A stretch of DNA of 64,000 bases from DASQMT01 sp963827335 (GTDB lineage Bacteria > Actinomycetota > Thermoleophilia > Solirubrobacterales > Solirubrobacteraceae): positions 558,001 through 622,000 of the forward strand of contig CAWHAP010000023.1 in the NCBI GenBank assembly GCA_963827335.1, written 5' to 3'. The position numbers and the translations under genes were made by a program. Each line of letters begins with the position of its first letter. Within the stretch, counting starts at the first letter, position 1. The notes beneath the pieces were generated by a model. It worked only from the letters and a program-made list of their open reading frames with translations. It was not told where the DNA came from and made no database searches. Positions 52,972 through 63,400 of the stretch are shown here, in pieces.

Positions 52972-55054
52972 ATGACGCTCGAATCGATTGAGCCGCAGGG
53001 GGCCGAAGCCGAAGTCCCCGCGGCGACCGGCGAGCCCTCGCGGCGCCGCCAGACGCCGAAGCCCACGAGCTCAGGGTCCGGTGAAGGGACATACGTCGAG
53101 CGACGACGCCGCCCCGCACGCGTGGGACGGCCGCAGCAAGTTCCCGCACATCGGTGAGTACGGGTTCCTCTCGGACTGCGAGACCAACGCGCTGATCGCG
53201 CCGTCGGGCAGCGTGGAGTGGATGTGCGTGCCCCGTCCCGACTCGCCCAGCATCTTCGCCAAGATCCTGGACCGCGGCGCCGGCTACTTCCGGGTGGGAC
53301 CGCACGGTGTGCGCGTGCCCGTCGCGCGCCGGTATCTGCCCGGCACGCTCATCCTCGAGACCACGTGGCAGACGCCGACCGGCTGGCTCGTGGTGCGTGA
53401 CGCCATGCTGATGGGCCCGTGGCACGACCTCGAGGACGCGCTCCGGCACGCACCGCCGCACCCCCACGGACGACGACGCCGAGCACATCCTGATGCGCAC
53501 CATCAAGTGCGTGTCGGGCACGGTGGACCTCGAGGTCGTGTGCGAGCCGCGCCCGGACTACGCGCGGTCCGAGGTCGACTGGGAGTACGAGAACAGCGGG
53601 TACTCGTCCGTCGTGGCGCACATCGGCGACTCCAACCCGGACCTGCACCTGCGCTCCAGCCTGCGGTTCGGGCTGGAGGGCAAGCGCGCGACGGCGCGTA
53701 CCCGGATGACGGAGGGCGCCACGCACTTCGTCGCGATGTCCTGGGGCTCGCAGAGCGCGCCGGACCAGCTACGCGGGCGCCCTGGACGCGATGTGGCGCA
53801 CGGAGCGGTTCTGGCGCGACTGGATCACGCAGGGCCAGTTCCCCGACCACCCGTGGCGCATCTACCTGCAGCGGTCGGCGCTGACGCTGAAGGGGCTGAC
53901 CTACTCCCCCACCGGCGCGCTGATCGCCGCCGCCACCACGTCGCTGCCCGAGACCCCGGGCGGGGAGCGCAACTGGGACTACCGGTACGCGTGGATCCGC
54001 GACTCGACGTTCGCGCTCTGGGGGCTGTACACCCTCGGCCTGGAACGCGAGGCGAACGACTTCTTCGCGTTCATCCAGGACGTCTGCCGCGACAACCGGC
54101 AGCTCCAGATCATGTACGGCGTGGGTGGCGAGGAGACCCTGGAGGAGTTCGAGCTGCCGCACCTGTCCGGCTACGAGGGCGCGCAGCCCGTCCGGGTCGG
54201 CAACGCCGCGTACGACCAGCGGCAGCACGACGTGTGGGGCGCGGTGCTCGACTCCGTGTGGCTGCACGCCAAGTCGCGCGACCAGCTCCCCGAGTCGCTG
54301 TGGCCCATCCTCAAGCGGCAGGTCGAGGAGGCCGCGAAGCACTGGCACGAGCCGGACCGGGGCATCTGGGAGGTGCGCGGCGAGCCGCAGCACTTCACCA
54401 GCTCGAAGCTCATGTGCTGGGTGGCGATGGACCGGGGCGCCAAGCTCGCCCGGCTGTACGACGAGCCCGACTACGCGCAAGTCCTGGCAGAAGATCGCCG
54501 ACGAGATCGTCGACGACATCTGCACCAAGGGCGTGGACGAGCGGGGCGTCTTCACGCAGCGCTACGGCGACCCGGCGCTCGACGCGTCGCTGCTGCTCGT
54601 GCCGCTGCTGCGGTTCCTGCCGCCGGACGACGAGCGGGTCAGGGCGACCGTGCTCGCGATCGCGGACGAGCTCACCGAGGACGGCCTCGTGCTGCGGTAC
54701 CGCACGGAGGAGACCGACGACGGGCTGCGGGGCGAGGAGGGCATCTTCACCATCTGCTCGTTCTGGCTCGTGTCCGCCCTGGTCGAGATCGGCGAGGTGG
54801 AGCGGGCCAAGGCGCTGTGCGAACGGCTGCTCGGCTACGCGTCGTCGCTCAACCTCTACGCCGAGGAGATCGAGCCGGGCAGCGGCAGGCACCTCGGGAA
54901 CTTCCCGCAGGCGTTCACGCACCTGGCCCTGATCAACGCCGTGATGCACGTGATCAAGGCGGAGAGCGGCGAGGCGGAGAAGGGCTACTTCGGAGCACCC
55001 CGCCCGGTCCTGACCCCGTCCCGGTGGTCGAGCCCCGGTCCGTCGAAGCTATGA
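52972..55054 (+). pseudogene. GH15 trehalase/glucoamylase-like enzyme, four single-base insertions
   Basis: From ATG 52,972 the protein reads AWDGRSKFPHIGEYGFLSDC, SVEWMCVPRPDSPSIFAKIL, then NWDYRYAWIRDSTFALWGLY and WEVRGEPQHFTSSKLMCWVA with the acid Glu at 54,370-54,372, and GEEGIFTICSFWLVSALVEI with the base Glu near 54,734. One extra base at each of about 53,077, 53,438, 53,763 and 54,480 must be removed to read it in one frame. About 690 residues, normal for the bacterial GH15 group that includes actinobacterial trehalase. Apart from the insertions nothing is missing. It has no signal peptide and acts inside the cell on trehalose or short alpha-glucans. Confidence 0.82.
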
Positions 55055-55110
55055 GCCGCCGGGCCGGGTCTCCCGGTGGTCGAGCCTGGCGAGGCCGGAC
55101 AGGCGCGACT
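55020..55110. repeat. degraded copies of the GGTGGTCGAGC dispersed palindrome
   Basis: CCCGGTGGTCGAGCC-like units occur near 55,021 and 55,073, in the same style as the element at 50,944-51,050, partly inside the end of the GH15 gene. Confidence 0.5.
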
Positions 55111-55190
55111 ACCGGGATCTTTCGTGGTCAGGCCGCTTGCGACGCCCTGGCTAATATGCGTAGCTTTCTGGCTATGACGACGCAGCCAGA

Positions 55191-56061
55191 GTGACGGCGC
55201 TTGCCTTCTTGCCGCGCCCCGAGGGCAACATCGCCTACAGCGACACGGGCGTCGGGTCCGCTCGTCGTCGCCGTTCCCGGCATGGGTGACCTCCGGTCCA
55301 CCTACGACGACGTCGTCCCCGCGCTGGTCGACGCCGGCTACCGCGTGGTCGTCGCGGACCTGCGCGGCCACGGGGACTCCGACACCACGTTCCGCACGCA
55401 CGGCGACGACGCGACCGGCTCGCGACCTCCTCGCGCTCGTCGAGCACCTCGGCGCCGGCCCGGCCGTGCTGGTCGGCAACTCGATGGGCGCGTCCGCCGC
55501 CGCCTGGGCCGCCGCGGAGCGCCCCGACCTCGTGCGCGGCCTGGTCCTGCTCAGCCCCTACCTGCGCCAGCCCGGTTCCCCGGGCCTGCGGAAGGTCATG
55601 GGGACCGTCTACCGGGTCCTGCTCGCGCGGCCGTGGGGCGCCGCGTTCTGGGGTTCCTTCTACTCCTCGATCACGAAGGGACGCCGCTCGCCCCGGCACG
55701 CCGAGCACGTCGCCGCCATGCGCGGAGCGCTGCGCGAGCCCGGCCGGCTGCGCTCCTTCCGCGACCTCGCGGTGGCGCTCGACCACTCGGTCGTCGAGGC
55801 GCGGCTGGGCGGACGTCCGGGCCCCGGCCCTCGCGATCGTCGGGGCGGTCGACCCCGACTTCTCCGACCCCGCCGCCGAGCTCGCCTGGATCACCGGGAC
55901 GATCGACGCCCGCGGCGTCCTGGTCCCCGACGTGGGCCACTACCCGCAGCACCAGGCGCCCGACGTCGTCGTGCCCGCCGTGCTCGAGTTCCTCGCGGGG
56001 CTGCCGGAGGCGGAGCGCGGCGGACGTCCCGGTGTCCGAGGACGGCGGCGACCGTGCCTAG
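55191..56061 (+). pseudogene. alpha/beta hydrolase, four single-base insertions
   Basis: From GTG 55,191: ALAFLPRPEGNIAYSDTGVG, LVVAVPGMGDLRSTYDDVVP, VVVADLRGHGDSDTTFRTHG, then AVLVGNSMGASAAAWAAAER with the nucleophile Ser, and finally PALAIVGAVDPDFSDPAAEL and VLVPDVGHYPQHQAPD with the catalytic Asp and His. All triad residues are kept. Extra bases at about 55,257, 55,420, 55,811 and 56,020 push the frame one step each time, and after four steps the stop TAG at 56,059 is in register. It overlaps the TetR start by eight bases. The substrate is unknown. Confidence 0.8.
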
Positions 56062-56685
56062 GGCGGGCCTGTCCCACGACGCCGTCGTGCGCCTGGCCGT
56101 CGAGGTCGTGGACGCCGGCGGGCCGAGCGGGTTCGCGGACCTGACGCTCGCGAAGGTCGCAGCGAAGGCCGGCGTCGCGGCCCCGAGCCTCTACAAGCAC
56201 GTGGGCTCGCTGGCGGACCTGCGCCGCGAGGTGGCGGTGATCGCCGTCCGCGAGCTCACGGCCGGCGGGACCTCGGCGACCGTGGGCCGCGCCGGGCCCG
56301 ACGCCCTCCAGGCGCTGGCGCACGCCCTGCGCGCCTACGCCCTCGACCACCCCGGGCGGTACGCGGCGACGCAGATCGGCCCCGACCCGGACAGCTCCGC
56401 CGCACGCCGCACTCCGGGAAGCGGCGGCCGAGAGCGTCCAGGTGGTCGTCGCCGTCCTGCGCGGCTTCGGCCTCCCGGACGACCGCGTGATCGACGCCGT
56501 CCGCGCGGTCCGCGCCAGCGTGCACGGCTTCGTGATGCTGGAGCTCGGCGGCGGGTTCCGGATGCGGGAGGACGTCGACCAGAGCTTCGCCGTGCTGCTC
56601 GAGATGCTCGTCGCGGGGGTCACGGCGCTCGCACGCATCCGACGCCCTGCCGGACCACACACCGCTGGGAGCCACCCATGACCAC
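56054..56685 (+). pseudogene. TetR-family regulator, frame-disrupted
   Basis: From GTG 56,054: SHDAVVRLAVEVVDAGGPSG FADLTLAKVAAKAGVAAPSL YKHVGSLADL is the DNA-binding domain (helix-turn-helix with the typical YKHVGSLADL end). The ligand-binding part runs through QALAHALRAYALDHPGRYAA and, after a frame change near 56,405, VVVAVLRGFGLPDDRVIDAV RAVRASVHGFVMLE, the TetR_C_33/WHG-type end. The final stop is not certain. Start overlaps the hydrolase stop, so the two genes are coupled, and the hydrolase may be its target. Confidence 0.75.
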
Positions 56686-57310
56686 CGCCCGCTGGACCCG
56701 CGTCGCCTTGGTCGCCGCCGGGCTCGTTCCTGCTCTTCCCGCTGCTGCGCCCCTGGCCGGACGAGACCGTGGCCACGACGGAGCTCGCCATGGCCTTCGC
56801 CTCTGACCGCTGGGTGGTGGCGCACCTGTGCGGGATCCTCGGCCTCGCACTCCTCGCGCCCGCACTCCTCGGCCTGCGTGCGCTCCTCGCTCGCCGGGAG
56901 CGGGCGTCGGCGCCGCACCTGGGCGCTCGGCACCGCGTGGGCCTGCGCCGCCTCGCGGCGCTCTACTTCGGCGCCGAGATCTGCGGCATCCGCACCATCG
57001 CGGATGCCGCGCTGCGGGACGGCGACCTCGGGCTGCTCGCCGACATCGAGGTGCTGCGCATGCAGCCGTGGGCCGTGACCGTGTTCGTCGCGGGGCTGGT
57101 CCTGCTCGCGGTGTCCGGGGTGCTGGTCGCGGTTGCGCTGTGGCGGCCCGGTACCCGTCGAGGTGGGCCGGGGTGCCGCTGGCGATCGGCCTGGTGCTCC
57201 TGCTCCCCCAGTTCTTCGGTGGGCCGGAGCTGCGGATCACGCACGGGTTCCTCGTCGCCGCGGGATGCGTGTTCGGCGCCGCGCCGCAATCCGGCACCGC
57301 ACGCGGCTGA
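56678..57310 (+). pseudogene. integral membrane protein, frame-disrupted
   Basis: From ATG 56,678 (MTTARWTRVALVAAG) with frame changes near 56,725, 56,900 and 57,160. Hydrophobic segments are FLLFPLLRPWPDE, WVVAHLCGILGLALLAPALL, WAVTVFVAGLVLLAVSGVLV AVAL and AGVPLAIGLVLLLPQFFG. About 205 residues with five or so spans. The helix pattern is like small uncharacterised DoxX/DUF4386-type proteins but I cannot place it in a family. It follows the TetR gene directly. Confidence 0.55.
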
Positions 57311-57385
57311 CTGTCCGCCGCGCACGACAGAGGCGTGAGTCGCCGTCCGCGGACGAGGCCTGGCCGTCGTAGGCTACGCGAGAGG

Positions 57386-58289
57386 TCAGTCGCGGGCGAA
57401 GCTGCTGATGATCGCCGCGAGGCGCAGCAGCTCGAGGTACAGCCAGATCAGCGTCACCAGCAGGCCGAAGGCCGCCGACCACGCCATCTTGGCGGGCACG
57501 CCCGCCTCGACACCACGCTTGATGGAGTCGAAGTCGACGATCAGCGACGCGGCCGCGAGGCCGACGGCGACGAGGCCGACGATGATGCCGATCGGCCCGC
57601 TGCGCAGCCGAACTCGCCGCCCGCCACGCCCGTGATCATGAGCACGAAGTTGATCAGGCTGAACAGCGCGTACCCGATCAGGGCGAACATCAGCCAGCGC
57701 GTGAACTTGGGCGTCACGCGGACCTTGCCGCTCCTGAACAGGAACAGGCTCACAGCGAACACCGACACGGTGCCGAGCACGGCCTGCAGCACGGCGCCGT
57801 CGGCCATCGAGTTGAACACGAGCGAGATCGCGCCGAGGAACGCGCCCTCGAACACCGTGTACGCCACGATGAGCGCGGGGCTCGGGTTGCGCTTGAACGC
57901 GTTGACCAGGCCGAGGACCAGGCCACCGATTGCGCCGACGATCATGACCGTCGTGAGCAGGGCCGGGGGCACCAGCGTCCACGTCGCCGCGGCCACCACG
58001 ACCAGGAGGGCGAGCAGCCCACCGGTCTTGATGATCACGTCGTCATAGGTCAGTCGCTTGGTGTCCGCCGTGGTGGCGGACGGCGACTGGTACATCGCGT
58101 CGAGCTGCGACGCATCCATCGCCTGCTGGCCCGCGGCGCCGTACTGGCCGTACTGGCCGGCTGCGGCGGAGTGCCATATGCGGGAGTCTGGTTGGGGTAG
58201 GTGGCGGTGCCGCCACGGCGTGCACCGGCCGCACCGGTGCGACGGGGCTCACCGAAGACGTCGCTTCTCGAAAAGACGGGGTTGCTCAT
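57386..58289 (-). pseudogene. Bax inhibitor-1/YccA-like membrane protein, two frame changes
   Basis: From ATG 58,289 (MSNPVFSRSDVFGEP) a Gln/Tyr/Pro-rich cytoplasmic start leads, after a frame change near 58,165, to QLDAMYQSPSATTADTKRLT YDDVIIKTGGLLALLVVVAA. Seven hydrophobic segments follow, including MIVGAIGGLVLGLVNAFKRN and AYTVFEGAFLGAISLVFNSM. After a second change near 57,607 come IGIIVGLVAVGLAAASLIVD FDSIKRGVEAGVPAKMAWSA and the end FARD. The SIKRGVEAGVP segment near the last spans is the actinobacterial Bax1/YccA signature. About 295 residues. Possible cation-leak channel; physiological role unknown. Confidence 0.78.
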
Positions 58290-58512
58290 CTGCTCCTCCT
58301 GGTCTGTCTGACCATCCTAGGGAACGCTGGGAAGGTCTCAGTAGTTCCCGGGTCATACCTTCGGATGAAGTCGGTCCGCCCAAGGGATGATCAGGGCCGG
58401 TAATGGGTGCGGCGGGGCGCCGTCGGCTCCTTAGTCTCGTAGTAACCAGTCTCGTAATGACCGACCGGTGGCCGCAGAGGCCACCCCGGCGTGCCAGATG
58501 GAAGGGCAAGTG

Positions 58513-59430
58513 ATGATCGAGGCCAGAGGCCTGACGAAGAGGTACGGCGCGAAGACCGCCGTGGACGGCGTCACGTTCACCGTGCAGCCGGGCCAGGTGA
58601 CGGGCTTCCTGGGCCCGAACGGCGCCGGAAAGTCGACCACCATGCGCATGATCGTGGGGCTGGACAAGCCACGGCGGGCACGGTCACCGTGAACGGCAAG
58701 CCGTACGCCGCGCACCGCCGTCCGCTCGCGCGAGGTGGGCGCGCTGCTCGACGCGAAGGCCGTGCACACCGGGCCGCACCGCGCGCAACCACCTGCTCGC
58801 CATGGCCGCCACGCACGGCATCCCGACAAGCGCGTCGACGAGGTGATCGAGCTCACAGGTCTGCGACCCGTCGCGACCAAGCGCGTGGGCGGGTTCTCGC
58901 TCGGCATGGGCCAGCGCCTCGGCATCGCGGCCGCCCTGCTCGGCGACCCGCACACGCTCATCCTCGACGAGCCGGTCAACGGGCTCGACCCCGAGGGCGT
59001 GCTCTGGGTCCGCAACATCGCGAAGTTCCTGGCCTCCGAGGGCCGCACGGTCTTCCTGTCCAGCCACCTGATGAGCGAGGTCGCCCTCACGGCCGACCAC
59101 GTGCATCGTGATCGGCAAGGGCCGCATCCTCGCCGACGCGCCGGTCGCGGAGATCGTCGACGGCGCCGCGCGCAAGCTGGTGCGGGTCCGCTCGCCGCAG
59201 GCCACGGTGCTCGCCGAGCTCCTGAAGGGCACCAACGCCGAGGTGGACGACGTCGAGCCCGGTCTCCTGGAGATCCGGGGCACCGACGCGGCCGCCGTCG
59301 GCGAGCTCGCCGCCTCCGCGCGGATCGTGCTGCACGAGCTCACGCCCGTCGCGTCCACGCTCGAAGAGGCGTACATGTCGCTTACCGCCGATTCGGTCGA
59401 GTACCAGTCCGAGGACAATCGCGGGCCACG
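58513..59430 (+). pseudogene. ABC-2 exporter ATPase, several frame changes
   Basis: From ATG 58,513: MIEARGLTKRYGAKTAVDGV, Walker A FLGPNGAGKSTTMRMI, then signature GGFSLGMGQRLGIAAALLGD and Walker B TLILDEPVNGLDPEG, H-loop VFLSSHLMSEVALTADH, and the C-terminal part GRILADAPVAEIV. Frame changes are needed near 58,672, 58,725, two compensating near 58,785 and 58,825, and one at about 59,104. The last frame has no stop before the permease start at 59,465, so the true stop has been lost by one more indel. About 300 residues. Partner of the permease that follows. Confidence 0.82.
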
Positions 59431-59464
59431 CGGGCACACAGTCCGACCTCGAGGGGAGCAAGGC

Positions 59465-60351
59465 ATGAGCGCGACGGTCACGGCTCCGGCGGGCGGACCT
59501 GCGCCGGGCACGACGGCGGGGCACACCCCGGTGCACAACGTCACCTTCTGGCGGGTGCTGCGCTCGGAGTGGATCAAGCTGTGGAGCCTGCGCTCGACGT
59601 GGTGGACGCTCGGTTCGACAGTCGTGGTGATAGTCGGCTTCGCGCTGATGCTGTCGCTCGTCGTCCAGCTCGTCGGGAACGAGATGGAGGGCGCCTCACC
59701 TGAGGACCAGGCCGCCATGGGCGGCGTGCTCGGCGGGACCATGGTCATCAGCGCGGGCTTCGAGATGGCGGCCCTCGTGGTCGCGGTGCTCGGTGCCCTG
59801 ATGATCACCGGCGAGTACTCCACGGGGATGATCCGTTCGACGTTCGCGGCGGTTCCCAGCCGGCTGCCGGCCTTCTTCGGCAAGGCGGTGGTGCTGGCAC
59901 TCGTCACGGTGGTGCTCATCGCCGTGTCGCTCGCGCTGAGCTGGCTCGTCACCTACCCGATCCTGAACTCCAACGACGCCACCGTGGACTTCGGCGACAA
60001 CGCCCAGGTGCGGTCGCTGCTCGGCGTCGTGCTGTACGTGACGCTCGTGGCGCTCTTCGCGCTGGGGCTCGGCGCCCTGCTGCGGCACACGGCGGGCGCG
60101 ATCTTCACGGTGGTCGCGATCTTCCTCGTGATCCCGACGATCGTCCAGATCGCTACCTTCGCGGCCGCCCAGCTGGAGTGGGTCGGTTCGTGAACAAGTT
60201 GCTGCCCAGCGTGGCGGGGCGCAGATCACGCCCGAACGCCGGCGCGTTCCCCGACGTGCTCGACCCGTGGGTGGGCATCAGCGTGCTGGCCGGCTACACG
60301 GCGCTGGTGCTGGCCGGCGCGGCGACGCGCCTGAAGCTCCAGGACGCGTAG
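59465..60351 (+). pseudogene. ABC-2 exporter permease, one frame change near the end
   Basis: From ATG 59,465, with GAGGGGAGCAAGG upstream. Six membrane spans: LRSTWWTLGSTVVVIVGFAL begins span 1 and MAALVVAVLGALMITGEYST GMIRSTFAAVPSRLPAF includes the conserved loop of this family. VVLYVTLVALFALGLGALLR and AIFTVVAIFLVIPTIVQIAT are later spans. A single missing base near 60,187 would restore the end VLAGYTALVLAGAATRLKLQ DA with stop at 60,349. About 295 residues. The exporter substrate is not evident. Confidence 0.8.
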
Positions 60352-60370
60352 CGCGCCTGGTCCCGGCACG

Positions 60371-60415
60371 CCGTGGCTCGCACCGCCGTCTCCGGACGGA
60401 CGGCGCGGGCCACGG
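60371..60415. terminator. bidirectional hairpin terminator
   Basis: CCGTGGC (60,371-60,377) pairs with GCCACGG (60,409-60,415); inside it CCGTC/GACGG (60,386-60,390 and 60,395-60,399) forms a second stem. It lies between the convergent permease and RND pump genes. Confidence 0.55.
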
Positions 60416-60473
60416 GGCGCGAGGTCTGTTCCGGAAGCTGCCGCAGCTGGTCAGCCGACCGTGCAGCGGTCGG

Positions 60474-63400
60474 TCAGTCGGGCGGGTCCAGCGGGTGGGG
60501 CCAGACGGGAGGCGGCGCGGGCCGTTGGTAGTCCGGCTCGGCCTCCGGTTCGGGCTCCGGCTGCCACTGCGGACGTGGGGTCGGTGGTACTGGGGCTGGC
60601 CTGGTACTGCTGGCTGGTTCTGGCCGCTTGCTGGCTGGTTCTGCGGCTGGAGCTGCGGCGGCCGTGGCGGGCTGCTTGCTGTTGCTGGGGCTGCCTGCTG
60701 CCGGATCGGGCTGCTGCCGGGCGCGGCGCCGCCCGAGGCCTGGCCAGGCGAGTCGACCTGCTGGGGCGGGCCGTGCTGGGCGGGAGCCCGATGCGCCGGC
60801 CCGTGCGTAGTGGGCCGCATGCTGGGGCGGCAGGTCGGCCGGCGGGAGATGGCCGGCGGGAGTCGGCCGGCGGACCTGAGCCGGCGTCGGCTTGCTGTGC
60901 CGAGCGGTCGCCGGGCGGGCCTGCGCCGGCGTCGGCGCTGTGCCGGCCGGCGGCCAGCCCTGCATCCACGTGCCGGACGCGGTGGGTGAGACTCCGCGTC
61001 GGGGCGGCCTGCGGCGCCGGAGCCCCTGCGGAACTGGACCGCCCTGGGGACCGGCTGCCGTGCGCCCGTGGCTGGGGCCGCCTGCCGCCCGACGGTCTGG
61101 AACGCCCCCGTCGCCACGCTGGGGAACGCACCGGTCAGCGGCCCGCGCGGGGTGCGTCCGGCCGCCTCGTCCGCCGCGCGTCGCCGTTCGGCCCGGCGCT
61201 CGAAGATCGTGTAGATCACCGGCACCACGTACAGCGTGAGCAGGGTCGAGGACACGAGCCCGCCGATCACCACCAGCGCCAGCGGCTGCGAGATGAACGC
61301 CCCGCCGCCCGTCAGCGCCGATACCCATGGGCGTCAGCGCGAAGACCGTGGCCAGGGCCGTCATGACGATGGGCCGCAGCCGCTTGCGCGCGCCCTCGCG
61401 CACCGCCTCGTCGAGGCCCATGCCGTCCTGCCGGTACTGGTTGATCAGGTCGATGAGCACGATCGCGTTCGACACGACGATGCCCACCAGCAGCAGCGTG
61501 CCGATCAGCGCGGGCACCCCAGCGGCGTGTTCGTGGCGACCAGCGCGACCAGTGCGCCCACGGCCGCGAACGGGATGGATACCAGCAGGATGAACGGCTG
61601 CGCCAGGCTGCGGAAGGCCGCCACCATGACGATGAACACGAGGGCGATCGCCGCAAGGAGCGCCATGCCCAGGTCCTTGAAGGCCTCGGCCTGGTCGGCC
61701 GCCGACACCGCCCACCGACACCGTGGCGCCGGCCGGCAGGTCGATCGAGTCGATCTCGGCGTTCACCGCGTCGGTGACCGCGCCGAGGTCGTCACCGGCG
61801 GGCGTCACGGACACCGTGGCCGACCGGTCGCCGTCGATCCGGCTGATCGACGTCGGCGTCTTGGCGACCTTCACGTTCGCGACGTCGCTCAGCGGCACGG
61901 CGCCGGCCGCCGTCGGGACCGGGATCTCCCCGATCTCGGACATCGTGGTCGGGACGGCGCCGGCGGAGAGCGTGACGCCCGACAGGCCCCTCGGCCGTGT
62001 GCAGCTCGCCCATCTCCTGCGAGCCGGTCATCGCGGCGGACGCGATCCCGGTGACCTGCGTCTCGGTGAGCCCGTACTCCGCGGCGGCCTTGCGGTCGAC
62101 GGTCACCTCGACGATCTCCTGCGCGGCGGCCAGGTCGTTACTGACCTCGGCCACGCCGCTCAGCCCGCTCATCGCGTCCTGGAGCTGGCTCGGTGGCCTC
62201 GGTCAGGGTCGAGTCGTCGCGCGCGCGGACCACGAGGTCGATGGACGGACGTGCCCACCGAGTCGCCGGCGGAGACGGAGACCTCCGTCGCGGGCGGCTC
62301 GGTCAGCCCGCCGACGGCGGCGCGGATGTCCGCGGCGGCATCCGCGCCGTCGGCAGTCCTCGTCGAGCGTGACCGCGAACGAGGCCTTGAGCCCCGCGCT
62401 CGCGCCGCCGAACGCCGCCATCGACATGTCGCCGCCGCTGCCGACGGTGGCCTGCACGCTGTCGACGGCGTCGACGTCGACCAGGGCGGTCTCGACCTGC
62501 TTCGCCGCCTCGTCCTGCCCCTTGAGCGACGTGCCGGGCGCGTAGTGCTGCGTGACGGTCACCGTGTCCTGGCCGCTGTCCCCCAGAAAGCTGGTCTCCA
62601 TGTTCGGGACGAGGGCTACCGTGCCGCCGAGGATGCGCGACGGCCACCCCGATGGTGACGACGGGCCGCGCGAGCGCACCGTTCAGCGACGGCACGTAGA
62701 TGCGCTGCCAGATGCCGCGGCTCTCCTTCTCCTCGGCCGCCGCGCGGGCGAGCGCCGCGCCGCGGCCCGAGCTTCTTCGGAGGACGGATGAACCAGTACG
62801 CCAGCACCGGCACGATCGTCAGGGCCACGACGAGCGAGGCGAGCATCGCTATCGACACCGTCAGGGCGAACGGCCGGAACAGCTCGCCCACCATGCCACC
62901 CACGAACGCGATGGGCAGGAAGACCGCGACGGTACAGATCGTGGAGGCGGCGATGGCCCCGCCGACCTCGCGCACCGCCGCGAGGATGGCCTCGGTCTTC
63001 TCCTCGCCGTACGACATGTGCCGCTTGATGTTCTCGATGACGACGATCGCGTCGTCGACCACGCGGCCGATCGAGATGGTGAGCGCGCCCAGCGTCAGGA
63101 TGTTCAGCGTGTAGCCGCCCGCACTCATCGCCGATGAACGTCACCGCGAGCGACAGCGGGATCGAGATCGCGGACACCAGCGTCGACCGCATCGACATCA
63201 GGAACACGAGGATGACGAGCACCGCGAACAGCAGGCCGAGGCCGCCCTCGGTGGCCAGGCCGTGGATCGAGTCCTCGACGAACGGGGCCTGGTCGAACAC
63301 GACAGCGGTCTTGACGCCGCGGTCGGTCAGCGTGTCCGCCACCTCGGGCTCCGGCGAGCGCCTCCTCGATCGCGTGCGACACCTCGACGGTGTTGGCCTC

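Noticed and set aside
53077..56020. Programmed ribosomal frameshifting as the reason for frame changes
   Set aside because: There are four sites per gene, with no slippery heptamers or downstream structures, and many unrelated genes are affected.
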